64,000 nucleotides of DNA, taken from Flammulina velutipes. Lineage: Eukaryota > Basidiomycota > Agaricomycetes > Agaricales > Physalacriaceae. The notes under the pieces were generated by a model. That model saw only the letters and a program-made list of their open reading frames with translations, had not been told where the DNA came from and made no database searches. Made by a program: the position numbers and the translations under genes. The stretch spans positions 3,596,001 through 3,660,000 of the forward strand of contig CM022369.1 of NCBI GenBank assembly GCA_011800155.1, written 5' to 3'. The first letter of the stretch is position 1, and every line of letters begins with the position of its first letter. Of this stretch, positions 1 through 11,749 are shown in pieces.

Positions 1-1150
1 GTCATAGTTCACTGAAATCACCAGGCTCGCCGTCTTAATTTCATTACATTGCGTCATTTTTTGGGCCTCCTCTCGTGACAATGTGGGAAGAGGTGGGAGG
101 CGCCTGTATTGGGGTATTGCATTATGTGTGATATGCTTGAAGGTAGGAGGTGTGCCACAAGCACAGGATCATGATCGCCACCGTCTAGAAAGTCCCCTTT
201 ACGTCGCGGTTCAGCGAAACCGTTCGTTGGAAAAACCCAATTATGAGTTCATTAGCTTCCACTATGAACCCGAGACCAGGTGGAAGTCACTCGGTGGGCG
301 GGGGAAAGTCACTCGTTACTCGCCAAACGGGTTAAACCAAGTTAAATCGAGGCGGGTGAGCCTCAACCGGTAAACGGCGCACCTTTTTCCTAACCCGGAA
401 ACCGAGTCAACTGTACTACTGCCACCCGGAAACCTGGTTATGACACTAATTAAAGATTATATTGACTAATTCATTCTCTGTTATTTTCACGTCGCTAGTA
501 TTCATCTCTAATTGAGCATCAGATGGTATATCTCCCCCAGGCCATGACAGAGAAATCCAATTACAGTTCAGGCTGCTGGTGGTAATAGTATTCAATCTCT
601 AATTTCAATGTCACGATTGCGATCCCCAGCGCGATAGTTGCAGGCAGCAGATATCACGATGGAAGGCCCTTTTTGTAAAGGCGTTTGGAATTGATGGCTT
701 TACAGTTGCAACCTTCCGAATCTATAGCATCGTAATTCGTGGCATCGTCGAAGGAACGCGACGATACACGTGACACTCCGTCCCTGCCGGGAATACAAAA
801 ACCTTTGACAAGGTCATCCAAAATGGGATCGAGAGAACAAGAACAAGGGCCCGGATCGCTGGGTAGCTTGCCTTGTTCTGCCAATTCCTACCTAGACCCT
901 CCATCGGACATCCCCGATGACAATAACACATCCCAATTCAGATCGCCTCTTTTGTTCTTTTCTGGCGCCTAATTTGCTTTGTGGGTCCAAGGTCTATACA
1001 AAAGGGGAGCGTCGCGGGAAGGATTCTTCAGCTTGCAGCCACCACTATTCTTTGTTCTTCGTCTGTCGCTGAGCGCAGACTTGTTTTCCCTCTCGACGAT
1101 CCCATCACGCCTGCTTTTTGTGGCCAACGACCTTCTTCTCCCTAATCAAC
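1..1150. other. Gene-poor leader region with a TATA-like promoter
   Basis: No convincing coding exon is visible on either strand; the short open frames lack splice or codon support. Near the right end a TATA-like element (TATACAAAAG, starting about 995) is followed by a pyrimidine-rich stretch (about 1080-1150) that leads into the ATG at 1151. This is the layout expected of a fungal promoter and 5' UTR for the next gene. I see nothing else I can name here. Confidence 0.5.
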
Positions 1151-1964
1151 ATGTCTTGCTGCCCTTCTTCTGTCTACGCTCCCCGTCGCCCTCAGGCACT
1201 CAGCACCGAGCAGTACTACTACGTCAAGAACGTCCTGAGGGCTCAGAAGGCCCGGTACGAGGCGATCGCTGACCGCCACCGTGCAGAACTCCGGGTTACC
1301 TCTCATGCTCGCAGCCTCGCGAGGGCTCTCAACCTGACTATAAACGCCCCCCGCGCTGTCAGTTGTCCCCAGCGCTACGTGTCCGTTGAGCCTCTTCCCA
1401 TCATCGACGACTCCATCCATCCAGGCAGCCCCCCAGTTCATGCAGCCTCGGAGGAGCTGTACCCAGAGTTCTCCCGCCCTCATTCGTACAACACACGCCA
1501 GTGGTCCACTGGCCGTTGCTGCGCTCCCATCGACGTCCCCGTCGAAGAGACCGGTCGTTCCTTGATGGAAGACATCGAGCTCGACAGCCCCTCGTCTGAT
1601 TCTTCAGACGAGAGCTCCCACTCCAGCGTATTCACGTCCTCCTCAGATTCCTCTTCCTCTTCCTTGATGTACGCTTCATCGACAGAGTCGAGCCTCATGA
1701 CCCCCGTATGTGACTTCTCGTTGTCACCAGTCGAACTTGGGGCTTACTGGCCCGATGATTTGCTAGGCTTCCTCTCCTCTTATGATCCGTATCAAGCGCA
1801 AGTCGACCTTGAACGAGGATTACTACGAGTCAGCGGCAAAGCAGCCCAGAGTACGTGTTTTGTGGCGGCAAAATTGATTATTCCGCTCACGCTTTATTTG
1901 TTTAGTATCTTCGAAAGAGCTGGGTGCAGCCTACCCGATATGTCTAAGCATATCCATCTTTTAA
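1151..1964 (+). CDS. Hypothetical 252-aa protein, serine-rich, two exons
   Basis: Reconstructed as exons 1151-1850 and 1906-1964. The intron opens with GTACGT and closes with TTTAG, and the frame closes exactly (759 nt). I chose ATG 1151 over the upstream ATG at 1118 because it follows the pyrimidine-rich leader and starts a compact Cys-rich N terminus (MSCCPSS). Residues about 20-60 contain a basic, likely helical stretch (motif YYYVKNVLRAQKARYEAI). A long acidic/serine-rich low-complexity region (about 140-200) follows, and the C terminus is short. No signal peptide, transmembrane segment or catalytic motif is visible. I do not recognise the family; it is probably a lineage-restricted agaricomycete protein. 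The exon structure is better supported than any function. Confidence 0.6.
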
Positions 1965-2364
1965 CCCAATGGTCAGTTATTTTCCTTTGGTCAGTTCGAT
2001 GCCATCCTGACGAGGCTACTGTTCATCAGGCCACAAAATGCCCTATTACGACGCTTGCCACTCCTTTTCACGAATCCTCCACGTTATATTTTCATCCATA
2101 TCTTAATATTCGAAGCCGAACTTCGCGTTGGACAATGTCTTATTCGTAACCTCACCTTTAATTCGCCTTCTTCATTTGCTGTTTTTCTATCCCCTTGACT
2201 TTGATTTTGGACTCTATGCTTTCACTTACCCATCGCTGTCGTTATTGCTGTAGCCATTACTTGAACTTGTAGCTCAATCTACCTCGTCTGTCTTTCTTCA
2301 AGTTCCCTCAACGTGTAGTACACCCATATTCTGCTACACAAAAACAAAATGTAGTCTAGCTAAC

Positions 2365-3637
2365 TTATGCGTAGTCAGAGAAGAACGCATGGTTACTAAA
2401 AGATGATTCAGCGTCAACCCGACATATATTTTTGAAACTTACTCAGCGTTGTCGTAGGCTTGTGCTGGGCTGCGAGCAGCAAGTGATTTGCAAGCCGATT
2501 CACCTGAGCCAGAGTCAGCACACCACCCTCTGCTAGTATCCATAATGAAAACCTTACCATAAGCGTGATCATCCGTCCCCAAAACCTGTGGGAAATGGGT
2601 CCCCTCATGGATAATAGTATCCGCCCTACTTCCAGAGCCAGTGGCGGGGGCGTTCCAGTAGTACCCACACAAATACACGTTTCCGTACGAGTCAGGATAG
2701 ACATACGCGTATACATCCGAGTCAGTGCAAGTACAATCGTACCTCCATCCAGCTGGCGCTGTCTGCAGCGTCGTAAAAGACGACTTTGTCCCGCTGTAGC
2801 GGGACGAGGCGAAAGTGCCATACCACGTAGTCTGGAGGGTGCTCCCGGAGGGATTGGCGTTGAGATGGCTAAGCGATCGCGTGGCGAGTGTGGCAGCAGC
2901 GGAGATGGCGGCGTTGTTCTGGGTTTGGCGGGTGCTGCTGCAAGAGCTGTAGGTTGCGCGCTTGGAGAGACTTCCTGGCGCGTGTCGGGCTTCAGCGCCT
3001 CCGATGGAGGAGGAGGAGAGGCCTTTGGCGGAGGAGAGTTTCCCTGTGAGGGAAAGTGTGGCGGGAACAGTGTCAGCCTCGATGGTGGTGAGGGTTCCGT
3101 CCTCTTCGATGGCCTGGAAGGTCGTCAAGGGCGTGACGGTGAAAGATCCCTCTCCGGCGGTGGTGAAGTTGTAGAAGTTACCGACTATAGGGTGGGCATC
3201 AGCATACGTCGTTTGTTAAGTAGAGGTATGTGGACTGACTCTCGTGGGTGATATCGATGCTATCACCTGGAGCGAGGAAGGTGGTTGCCTTGGACTCTTT
3301 CTTGGCGACTACCTCCGGAATGTAGCGAACGGCGACTCCGTTGAACTTTGCTTCGACGCCATTCTCGCCGGTGACGACGAAGGATTGGGTAGCCCAGGAG
3401 CTCAAAACTGTCCTGGGATCCTTCAAGAGGGTCACTTCTTCGTCGCCAGTGTTCGTGACGGTGGTGATAACTTCCAAAGCACTGACATCCGTTAGACTGG
3501 AGGGAGCTAAAGGTGGAATGTTGAACATGAAGTCGGTGCACGGTAGGGGGAAACGTACCAGAGGTCGAGATGGAGAGCGACTTGGTCGCGGATGCAACGG
3601 AAGCCGAGACGAGTGCGATGAAGGCCACAGAGAACAT
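2365..3637 (-). CDS. Secreted deuterolysin-family (M35) peptidyl-Lys metalloendopeptidase
   Basis: Minus-strand exons 3637-3559, 3506-3240, 3184-2558, 2503-2443 and 2395-2365 join in frame to 354 aa. The N terminus is a signal peptide (MFSVAFIALVSASVASA). A propeptide follows and ends at a Lys-Arg dibasic site (residues 190-191), leaving a mature enzyme of about 163 aa, close to the Grifola frondosa Lys-specific enzyme (recalled from memory). The aspzincin zinc site is complete: HEGTH at 308-312, with the third ligand Asp321 in GTDDHAYG. Several cysteines of the mature fold are present (DCTCT, YLCG). The 2504-2557 intron is 54 nt and in frame, so an automatic annotation could read through it and insert 18 residues. 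Removing it restores the family's YG-x-SA-x-KSLA join. The enzyme should cleave before lysine, outside the cell. Confidence 0.88.
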
Positions 3638-5724
3638 CTTGAGCGATAGAAAATCCGAGAGGACGCGAGACGTCTTTTAAAGGATGCTGGCGCGTGCATT
3701 CCAATCTATCAGATGATTCAACGGCCATACGGTTGTAAACGCGCGACTCGTGTTCTTGCATGTGTTGGCTGCCTTCTCAAGCGATACGAGGTTGGGCGCC
3801 ATATGGAGAGAGCACGAAGGACAAGAGGCTTGACGGCCGGGATGGATTCTTCGTCCGTGGAATTTAGCATGCGGATCAACAGGTGCGTTTGTACGAGTTA
3901 TCAGAAGACGAGTGTATGAGTCGATAAGACCGAGATAGGCTTCTGGACATGGGAAATCCGAGCGAGGCAGACAGAAATAGAACACAGCTTGGCGGTCGAG
4001 AACTCGGGGTTTGGAAGAGACCATATGTAGTGAAACGAAAGGCAGAACTAGTAATAAGGTAAGTAGTGGCAACATGAGTGCGGCTCCGGAACCGGCGTCG
4101 ATCATGATCGTGATTTCCATTCTACTCGAACATTTCCTTTTTGGTATTTTAGCCAAGAGCGTCTCCGTATTCGTTTATCGCGCGATTTGATTACACTTTG
4201 GCGCGAACAAATGATGAGAGGGCCTTATCTGGTGGGTTTGGTGGCAGACGCTGCTCACGCTATGGGGGATTGACTGTAATGGTTTGGGCGAAGAGCCATA
4301 ATTGTTGAACCTCCTGGGTGATTATAGAAATGAGCGAACGAGGATTATCTCGTTCTCTCTTGTTCCTCACTGACAATTTCCACATTTTTGCTGATTATAC
4401 ATACCACTGGCACCCAGTAATATAGCAGTGGCCTGAGTAGGCCTCCTCCAGTCTGAGCCACTTCCAGAGTGGTAGCTATAGAATTCACGTGCTGTCACTG
4501 TCACACATTCGGTAAGTTCGCAGCGGCACGGTCTGCTCGCAGAACTCTGAGGTCGTAGGTCATCGAGGAATCACCAGTGAGGGAAAGGACATCGACGACA
4601 TTACCTATATCATCAGACACATTCATTACCGTAATGCAAGTTTAAATATGTCAGATTCCGGTCAATGGCTGCGATTAAACTCATCACTTCCCGAGTAAAA
4701 AATCTAAGCAGTAGGCACAGTGTACGAGCGTGTTTGTTGCTGTCGCAAACTTTCCCGCAGTCGGCTCCGCATTTCTTGCTTCTGTACGACTACCATCAGC
4801 CTATCGACCTCAACTGAGCTCATCTGTACTGTCGATGCACAGATTTCATACAGGCTATTAAATCATAGGTACAGTAGCTTCCCAGCTTTCCATACCATTG
4901 ATTCATTTTAACTCGTGGAATGCAAGGTACATATGCAACCCAACTCATTTACGCCACACTTCCTCCTCCCGAGTTTCAAATAATAATATACATCGTAACA
5001 TCCGTTACGCGATGCGGCATGTGCATTGAGACGCGTCTAGTTGACCGATGCCACATATGGATCCGAGGTGTTGCTGGGACACACGCGGGAGCGAATTAGA
5101 TAAGGTCTTTAGGATCGAATAGAGTTCCAACGTGTAGGAGTGTCGCTTATGAACGCGTATTCTTTTTGCATCAGTTGCGGATTAAACTCGCTATGGAGAC
5201 ATTGTAGAAACCAGCCGGGAACACTTGTGTGGCGTACGACGTAGGGACATGCGAGAAGTATATCCAGTTTTGGGAGATATTGTTAGGCAGGTAAGCTCAG
5301 CCTGTAATTAATTTAAATCAGTAGGACTCAATTGTGATTGTCTTGGAAGAAGTATAAGGAATTGCCGCGTGTCGGTAGGTACGGGATTTCAGTTCCAGAA
5401 GATGAGGAGCAGAAAACGCGTGTTGGAAAGATTGGAGAGGAATGGGAAGGTACCAGAGCGCTCGTAAGAAGAGGTCGAAGCATCGGATGAAGGTACCGAG
5501 GATGAAGGAGAGCTAGAAAGCGCGACAAATGGATGTGGGACATATTAATTATTCCTGCTAGGTAGATTTCTGGGAGTATTATACCGATGAAGCGCAACGC
5601 AGACGATGCACTCGTTCGGATATCTTGTACCTCGAGATGGTGGCGCGTCTTAGTATGCCTGATAAGGCAAAGTGACGCGCAGTCACGTCTTAGCTAATCG
5701 TGGCTGAATGATTGCAACTCCGGC
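3638..5724. other. About 2.1-kb gene-poor spacer left of the duplicated block
   Basis: It begins with the promoter of the minus-strand M35 gene: TTTAAA-type TATA sequence around 3675-3680, about 40 bp upstream of that ATG. A 159-codon minus-strand frame overlaps this promoter (3677-4156) but shows no splice sites or family resemblance. The rest (4160-5724) is AT-richer, has scattered stops in all frames and contains no repeat I can define. The right edge is where similarity to the downstream A copies begins. Confidence 0.45.
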
Positions 5725-8700
5725 CTTTTCGTCGCCGTTAGCAACATCGACCTCGTCGCTTCCTTTTGGATTCCATCTCTCGTCGTCGTCGACGACGTTG
5801 TCAAAGAACGTCTGCTCGTCGTGCTCGGCGACGTGCTCGTTACTCAAAAGCGGTACGTGGCCGATATATGCATCAATTAGCACGTTCTGACACGCGAAAC
5901 GTTCATTCCTCCTCGTCGTCCTCATCGTCTGCCTCGATACTCGCATCTTGTTCATCTCTCTGCTCGACGACACAGACGAACGGGACCTGCTTCTAGCGGT
6001 CAACGTCGATGGCCGTTCTCGCACCTTCTGACTGGCAGTACCCAAGAGACTCGACAATGGACGTTCCTTCCTCCAACAGCAAGCAGCGACCATCTGGCGC
6101 CAACGAGCATTCTCCGTCGCACTCGCCGCCTGGACACGGTGTGCAGCCTGCAGGATTTGCGACGACACAGCCAGGACCACAGCCTTATCCGTACCCAGTC
6201 AACCAGCAGCCGCAGGGGGCATGGACACCGTCCATCGCAGCGCAGCCATTCTACCCCAACTTTTATCAAAATCACCAGCCACCAGCACCGTATTCTCATC
6301 CACAACAAGGCGCACCGTACTTTGACCCGGCGAATGCGCAACTTGCACAATGGGCGTATCATCAGATGATGATGAATGCGCAACAATTCCCGCATCTACC
6401 GCCGCCACCGTCGCACCATTCGCCGTCGCAGCGCTCGAGCTCGTCGCCACCGTCGTCGAGCGACTACTTTGCGCCTAATCAGATCCCCAACATGTTCAAT
6501 CCGTTCCCGAGCGGAACCCCTCCGCCACACCGAGGCAATCCCACCGACCACCAGGCTCCTGGCCCGAACGGCCAGTACCCAGGATTCCATCCTTACCGAC
6601 GTCCAACCAGACAAGGCTCGCAGGCATCAGAGCCACCGGCTCCCACCGACTGGCGCCCAGCCAATCCTCCGTACGCCCGGCCCGATGCCTCGGGTTCATC
6701 ATCCTCGGTGAATTCAACGCACAGTTCGCGCCAGCGTACAAACAGCAATCAGAGCGGTAAAAGCAGCCACGCTGGCCCCCAAGTCAATGGGACAGCTAGG
6801 CCAAGAAACGCCTCCCCTGCCTCCAGTTCTTCCCGTTCGTCTCCTGCTGCTGCGCCTCCAGCGAATTCGTCCCAGTCTCGACTGCCTCCGCCCCACAATC
6901 GCTCTCCTTCCTCCTCCTCGTCCAATTCTAACGCCACATCTAGTCGTACTTCGACATCATCCTCTCCTGCCAATTCTCCATCCCCGGCCTCGTCTACCCC
7001 CTCCCAACGCCCTGTTCGTCCCTCCCCCTTGTCACAAGGAACGTTTACCGCCTCTGAAAAACGAATGTCTCGCGACGACAGTGATCTGGCAGCAATGCTA
7101 GACACCCCTAGCTCCAGCATGATTCGCAGCGGCGGCCTCAAAGGCAGGTTACGGCGCGCTTTGTCTTTCAATGCCGTCCAGGCACTCAAAGAGGAGGAAG
7201 ACGACGACGACGACACTTCAATAAAAGCCTCGGCGCTGGCCAAGAAACCAAAGTCACCCATAAACATAGAAGCCGCGGTTCAAAAGCCAGGTGGAGGGGT
7301 TATCAGTCCGGATAGCGGGGGAGACGACGTCTCGACACGAGCGCCGTCGACTGTGCAGACAAAGAAGAAATCGCGGGCGGCGTCGCTCTTCAGCTCACGT
7401 ATGAACGGCAGCACAGATAATATCTCGCTCTCGTCGACCGTTAGCAGCGCCAGTGTCATGATTCGCAAACTTGGCTCTATGGGTAAACTCGCACGGCGGA
7501 ACTCCCTCGCTGGGATCACTTCCTTATTCAAGGACAAAGACAAGGACAAGGACAAGGATAAAGAAGGCGACAAAAAGGGGAAGAAGAAGGAGAAGAAAGT
7601 CGCCAACGCCAAGGGTGAAGCTAGCGAGGCCAGCGTGTCGCACGTTACTGCCGAGTTGGACCGGACGAGTAGCGCGGATTGGAGTGTGGGAGGGGAGATG
7701 ACGGGGTTGAGTCCCGCTGCCAAGTTAGCGCGACAACATACGCTCAAGACCAACGCGGAGGCGGCTGCTCGTGCCAAAGCGGAGAAGGAGGCGGTCGCTG
7801 CTGCAGAGGCTGCGAGAGCGAATGGTGCGTCAGGAGTCCCAGCCTGGGAGAGGAACACGACGACTCGTCAGGCTTCTCCTGTCAAAGGCGGTGGGATACG
7901 CGTCAATGAGGATGGAACGCGCGTTTTTGTTGAGGAGGACGAGGACGAGGACAGTGACGACGGACACTATACTAGACAGGCTGGACCTAGTGATCATATG
8001 GAGGGTTGGGACGATGACGAGGATTGGGGAGAAGGGGACGAGGACGAGGATGTGACGATTCGACAAGGCCTTGACGATGTCAATCTGGACGGTGATGACG
8101 AGCACGAGCCATGGGCTACCGACGTTCGCCGTAGTATCGAGCGAAAACGAAGGCCAGCTAAAGGTATCCTCAAATGTGAGCCATCTATTCGATTTACGGT
8201 GCTGTTGACTAAAATATCCATAGATGCAGCGACATACGACCAACAAGTCTACCTGCAAGACACTCCTCAGCAGAATCGTCTACGCTCGAATTCATACAAT
8301 GCGCATCCTGGTCCGAGTGCCGACCTTGTTCCTCTGGCGGGAATACCAGATCCCGAGCATATCGACGGGTTATCGAGGCATCCCTCACACTCGTCGGCGC
8401 ATGGCCCTTCAGCGTCGACGGCGCCGCCTTCTTTACCTCCACTAACATTCGACTCGAACGCCGCCCGATTAAGTTTGGATTCGCAGGAATCGCCCGAAAG
8501 TCCTGCGAGCGTGCATCATCCTATACCGGAAAAGGCGACTTCGATCTTTAACCATCCGAACCTCAATTCCTCTGCGCCGGCTCTTTCTACCATGTCATCC
8601 GCGGCACCCACTCTAACGCATCGTTCGGCGACTGCACCGAGCAAGAGATTAGCGTTCGCCAGCAATCTCTCGGTGTATGATACGTTCAGTGCCACGGTGT

Positions 8701-9351
8701 ACGACCGAAGGAGCGAGCCTGCGACGTGGAGTCGATTGACGCCGCAGCTTGCACAGCGGATCAAGGAGGAGCTGAATTCGTACAAAATGGAGGAGATGGA
8801 GGTGCACGCCGCGAGTCGGATCCAGTACGTACCCCTTCATCGTCTCTACACTCGTTCCCTGCTAACGTTTCTCTTTTCTAGCACGCAATTCTATGTTTGA
8901 GAGCTGTATCGAGGGTATTGGATCCGCATATGTTCTTATATACGAACCTGTCCCGCCTGACGACCAACCATGTTCTAGTTTCCCGGAATCACACTCACCA
9001 TCACCCCACCCGCACATCATATCTCACATAACATAACAGTGTTTACATATACCCTCCCTCACGATGTAATAATCTTATCGGCCACATTTGTGGCCATTTT
9101 CTTCTTTCCCCTTCGGCTCTACACTCATTGCTCTCACATTCACACTCGCTATTTTCTCTAATTTTTGGACGGACTAATTACAGCAAGTTCCCCCACGTAC
9201 CATTGTTCCCCACCCATCCATCGTGCTATCCATTCATTATGAAATATAAATCGCTCTTTTTTACATTAGCTTATGGACAGGAATTAGGAGTAATTCTTCG
9301 GGAGATACGCTTGTTATTCGTTGACGGTATTTTATTCAAAATGTAGTCTAT
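5725..9351 (+). repeat. Segmental duplication unit A, copy 1 (A1)
   Basis: First of three direct copies of a roughly 3.6-kb segment (others at about 18,415-21,979 and 31,025-34,592). The left edge is marked by the shared sequence CTTTTCGTCGCCGTTAGC. The first 350 bp differ from the other copies by many substitutions and small indels. From about 6,105 onward the copies are nearly identical except for short deletions in A2 and A3. The unit covers the promoter, the whole Bni4-like gene and about 450 bp of 3' flank. Similarity to A3 stops just after position 9,351. Confidence 0.9.
6057..8900 (+). CDS. Bni4-like septin/PP1 scaffold protein (intact copy)
   Basis: Exons 6057-8175, 8224-8824 and 8882-8900 give 912 aa. 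ATG 6057 has A at -3 and G at +4 and is conserved in the other copies; an in-frame upstream ATG (6009) has a poor context and is ATA in the copies. The protein is largely disordered: a Gln/Pro/Tyr-rich N terminus, Ser-rich stretches, a Lys/Asp repeat (KDKDKDKDK) and acidic runs. The conserved part is the last 65 residues, with an RLAF motif (RVxF-like PP1 docking site), VYDTFSATVYDRRSEPATW, LTPQLAQRIKEELNSYKMEE, and, only after splicing the last intron, the terminus SRIHTQFYV. This matches the C terminus I know for fungal Bni4, which recruits PP1 and chitin synthase to the septin ring at bud neck and septa. The homology is recalled, not searched. Confidence 0.7.
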   Translation: MDVPSSNSKQRPSGANEHSPSHSPPGHGVQPAGFATTQPGPQPYPYPVNQQPQGAWTPSIAAQPFYPNFYQNHQPPAPYSHPQQGAPYFDPANAQLAQWAYHQMMMNAQQFPHLPPPPSHHSPSQRSSSSPPSSSDYFAPNQIPNMFNPFPSGTPPPHRGNPTDHQAPGPNGQYPGFHPYRRPTRQGSQASEPPAPTDWRPANPPYARPDASGSSSSVNSTHSSRQRTNSNQSGKSSHAGPQVNGTARPRNASPASSSSRSSPAAAPPANSSQSRLPPPHNRSPSSSSSNSNATSSRTSTSSSPANSPSPASSTPSQRPVRPSPLSQGTFTASEKRMSRDDSDLAAMLDTPSSSMIRSGGLKGRLRRALSFNAVQALKEEEDDDDDTSIKASALAKKPKSPINIEAAVQKPGGGVISPDSGGDDVSTRAPSTVQTKKKSRAASLFSSRMNGSTDNISLSSTVSSASVMIRKLGSMGKLARRNSLAGITSLFKDKDKDKDKDKEGDKKGKKKEKKVANAKGEASEASVSHVTAELDRTSSADWSVGGEMTGLSPAAKLARQHTLKTNAEAAARAKAEKEAVAAAEAARANGASGVPAWERNTTTRQASPVKGGGIRVNEDGTRVFVEEDEDEDSDDGHYTRQAGPSDHMEGWDDDEDWGEGDEDEDVTIRQGLDDVNLDGDDEHEPWATDVRRSIERKRRPAKGILKCEPSIRFTVLLTKISIDAATYDQQVYLQDTPQQNRLRSNSYNAHPGPSADLVPLAGIPDPEHIDGLSRHPSHSSAHGPSASTAPPSLPPLTFDSNAARLSLDSQESPESPASVHHPIPEKATSIFNHPNLNSSAPALSTMSSAAPTLTHRSATAPSKRLAFASNLSVYDTFSATVYDRRSEPATWSRLTPQLAQRIKEELNSYKMEEMEVHAASRIQYVPLHRLYTRSLLTFLFSSTQFYV

Positions 9352-9699
9352 TTGGAAGTTTGAAGATGCGGGGACGTCGACGTGCGTGAGCTTGACGATA
9401 CGGAAGCTAAGCGAGTGAGGATGGGCTTGTCGCGGTTCTTCAGTCGGCGAACGAGATAGAACATGTATTGCATTCGTTTCCGATACGTACACGTCCGCCA
9501 TTCGTACAACACAAGCTAAGGCGACGAGTACGTTGAACGCTAACGATCTCGTCGTCACTGAAGCACATGCACGCAGGTAAGGGAAAGTCATAAATCGATT
9601 GTAACGACGAACAAAACAGCAAGCTATTAAGTACTATCTACTATGTAAACCCTTTGTATGGTAACAGTTGCCTTCATCGTCCGAGTAACGCTCGTTATA

Positions 9700-10990
9700 G
9701 ATCATAGAAATGCTCTACGCAGTGTCAGTAAGTAGGAAATCGCGTTCAAACCATGAGCAACTCACGTTTTCGAACTCGGATACGGAACAACGAAACACCA
9801 TGTTTAACGGCAAGCATCGTCCACAGGGACTAACGGACACGCGTCGTTCTTTAATCGTAGCCCTATCGAGGTCTGAGAGGCGGCAAAGCCCAACTCCCGG
9901 CGGTTTGAAAATACGTCCAAATCGACGGTCAGAAACGTCGCAAAGTCCAAATCGTCAACGCACGGTCTTGCCGTCTGCCAAATGGTCGAGAAAGCATCTA
10001 ACATGTACCCTAATACTTTATCCAAACACTCACTTCAACCTGCGACGTTTCTGTGGCCGTGAGGCTCGAATTATGTGGCGAATCCCAAACGGTTGGAAAC
10101 TAAAGGAATATCAGTATCGGACAAGATGAAACCTATCTCTGACTTACATCTTCGTTATAGAGTGATATCGCAGCAGATTCCGTCGCTCCTTTGCGTTCAC
10201 AGCCAGGTTTAGCCCGAGAGTCAGTACCCAAGTTTGAGATAAGAACGAGACGGTAGGTAAGATTAGGCGAGCCCAGGGGTTCGAGGACACGTCACAACGT
10301 CGACGTGTAGCCATAGACGTCGCCGGGTATGGTCTGAAAGATGCTGAGAGGAGTTTGGAATAATCCTAATTTGGGGGTCAGTGGCGTCGAAAAGTCGAAA
10401 ACGCTAACAGACTTAGGCACCGTCTTCCCAGTGGTCGGGAAATGATATAATATGTACCCTAATACTTTGTACACTCACACAAGTCGGCCTCTGACATCTC
10501 TGCCGTCGCCATAGCCGATTTGTGTGGCGCATCCCGGAAGGCAATAAACTGGTGCGATAATCAACACCCGAAGATATAGAGCTTATCTTTGACTCACATC
10601 TTCGTTATTGTATGGTATCGCAAGTTATTCCGACGCTCCCTTGGGCGCGTAGCCAAGTTTAGCCTAAAGGTCAGTACCCGAGCTCAAGACAAGACCAAGA
10701 TCGTAGGTAGCATCAAGTGGGCCTAGGAGTTCGAGGACATGTCATAGCATCGACGAGTTGTCATATCCTTCGTCGGGTGTAGTCGCAAAGGCATCTAAAC
10801 GAGTTTGAAATAATCCTAAGTTGGGGGTCAGCGGCGTCGAAAAGTCAAAATCGCTAACGAACCATGTCAGCGTCTCCGCGTGGGTCAGGAACTACTCTTG
10901 AGGACTATCTAATGAATTCGTCACGCCAACGCCTAGCGCGTCTGACACGTTTGTAGTCATAACGAGATGTCGTTATGTGGCGTCGTTAGG
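9700..10990 (-). repeat. Roughly 450-bp tandem module, about 3 degenerate copies, minus-strand splice sites
   Basis: Landmark strings recur with a period near 448 bp: GACTTACATCTTCGTTAT near 10,140 and its variant GACTCACATCTTCGTTAT near 10,590; GTACCCTAATACTTT near 10,005 and 10,455; GGGGGTCAG.GGCGTCGAAAAGTC near 10,375 and 10,825. On the minus strand the first landmark is a good 5' splice site (GAAGAT then GTAAGTC or GTGAGTC). A second donor per unit (GTGAGTGT) lies near the second landmark. No reading frame is conserved across the copies. The same array is repeated in B2 at about 22,330-23,620. Confidence 0.6.
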
Positions 10991-11749
10991 CTCGGAGTAT
11001 AGGTGAAGGGAATCTTCCCAATGAGGTTGGCGACGCCTTTGGATATTGATAGTACGTGTATATACTCGAAAGCTATGAGAGGACAGAGAGTCTTGTCAGT
11101 GTACGACCAAGATAACCAAAAAGGTTGACATACCATTCCAACGCCTATTCACCCGTGAACCAGCTAGAACGTCTGACGTCCTCTTCCATTCTCGTAGTAT
11201 TATGATTCGTACGATCGCTTGTCCTGAGAGGTGGGTGTTCGGTATACCGAGGGAGTTTGTGAAAGGTCCTGGTTTTAGTCAGTATCAAGAACCCAAAGAC
11301 ATGATATGGGTGACTTACTTGGTTCGATAGGACAAGTCCGGTGCGATCAAGGTCCTGTCGACCCCCGTATCCGTACACCTGCCTTGGTTGAAATATCTGG
11401 ATGAGTCGACTCGTTAGCAAGGGCCTCGTCAAGATAGCAAATGGGACGTACCAATGTTGGCTTCTTCACCACATTGCGGAGCGTATTTAGAGAGTGTTGC
11501 GGAGCCATAGGACGTCTCAGATTGGTGTCGTTTCGTTGTATGAGAATTCTCTAAGACTTGTGAGTAAGGGCTCGTTAGAACAGTGGATTGGAGACATACT
11601 GACAACTCCGGCTTGATAATGGTACCCCCCTGCCGCATTTGCCAAATTGATGGTGGTACCAAGGTGTAGCGTTGTGAGGGTTGAGCGCTGAGGTCCGTTG
11701 GCGATACATCCGCGTGGGAGGGAATGCATACGCACCGATACGGTACCCG

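Noticed and set aside
3677..4156. 159-codon minus-strand frame upstream of the M35 gene
   Set aside because: It overlaps the M35 promoter, has no splice sites or family resemblance, and its only notable feature is a hydrophobic stretch.
5683..6180. 165-codon antisense frame over the Bni4-like gene's 5' end
   Set aside because: It is a shadow of biased codon usage; the equivalent frame is disrupted in A2 and A3 and the sense-strand gene explains the region.
7280..7858. 192-codon antisense ORF in the Bni4-like gene (also at 19,908 and 32,517)
   Set aside because: Low-complexity antisense shadow of Lys/Asp/Ala-rich coding sequence; identical in all copies only because the copies are nearly identical.
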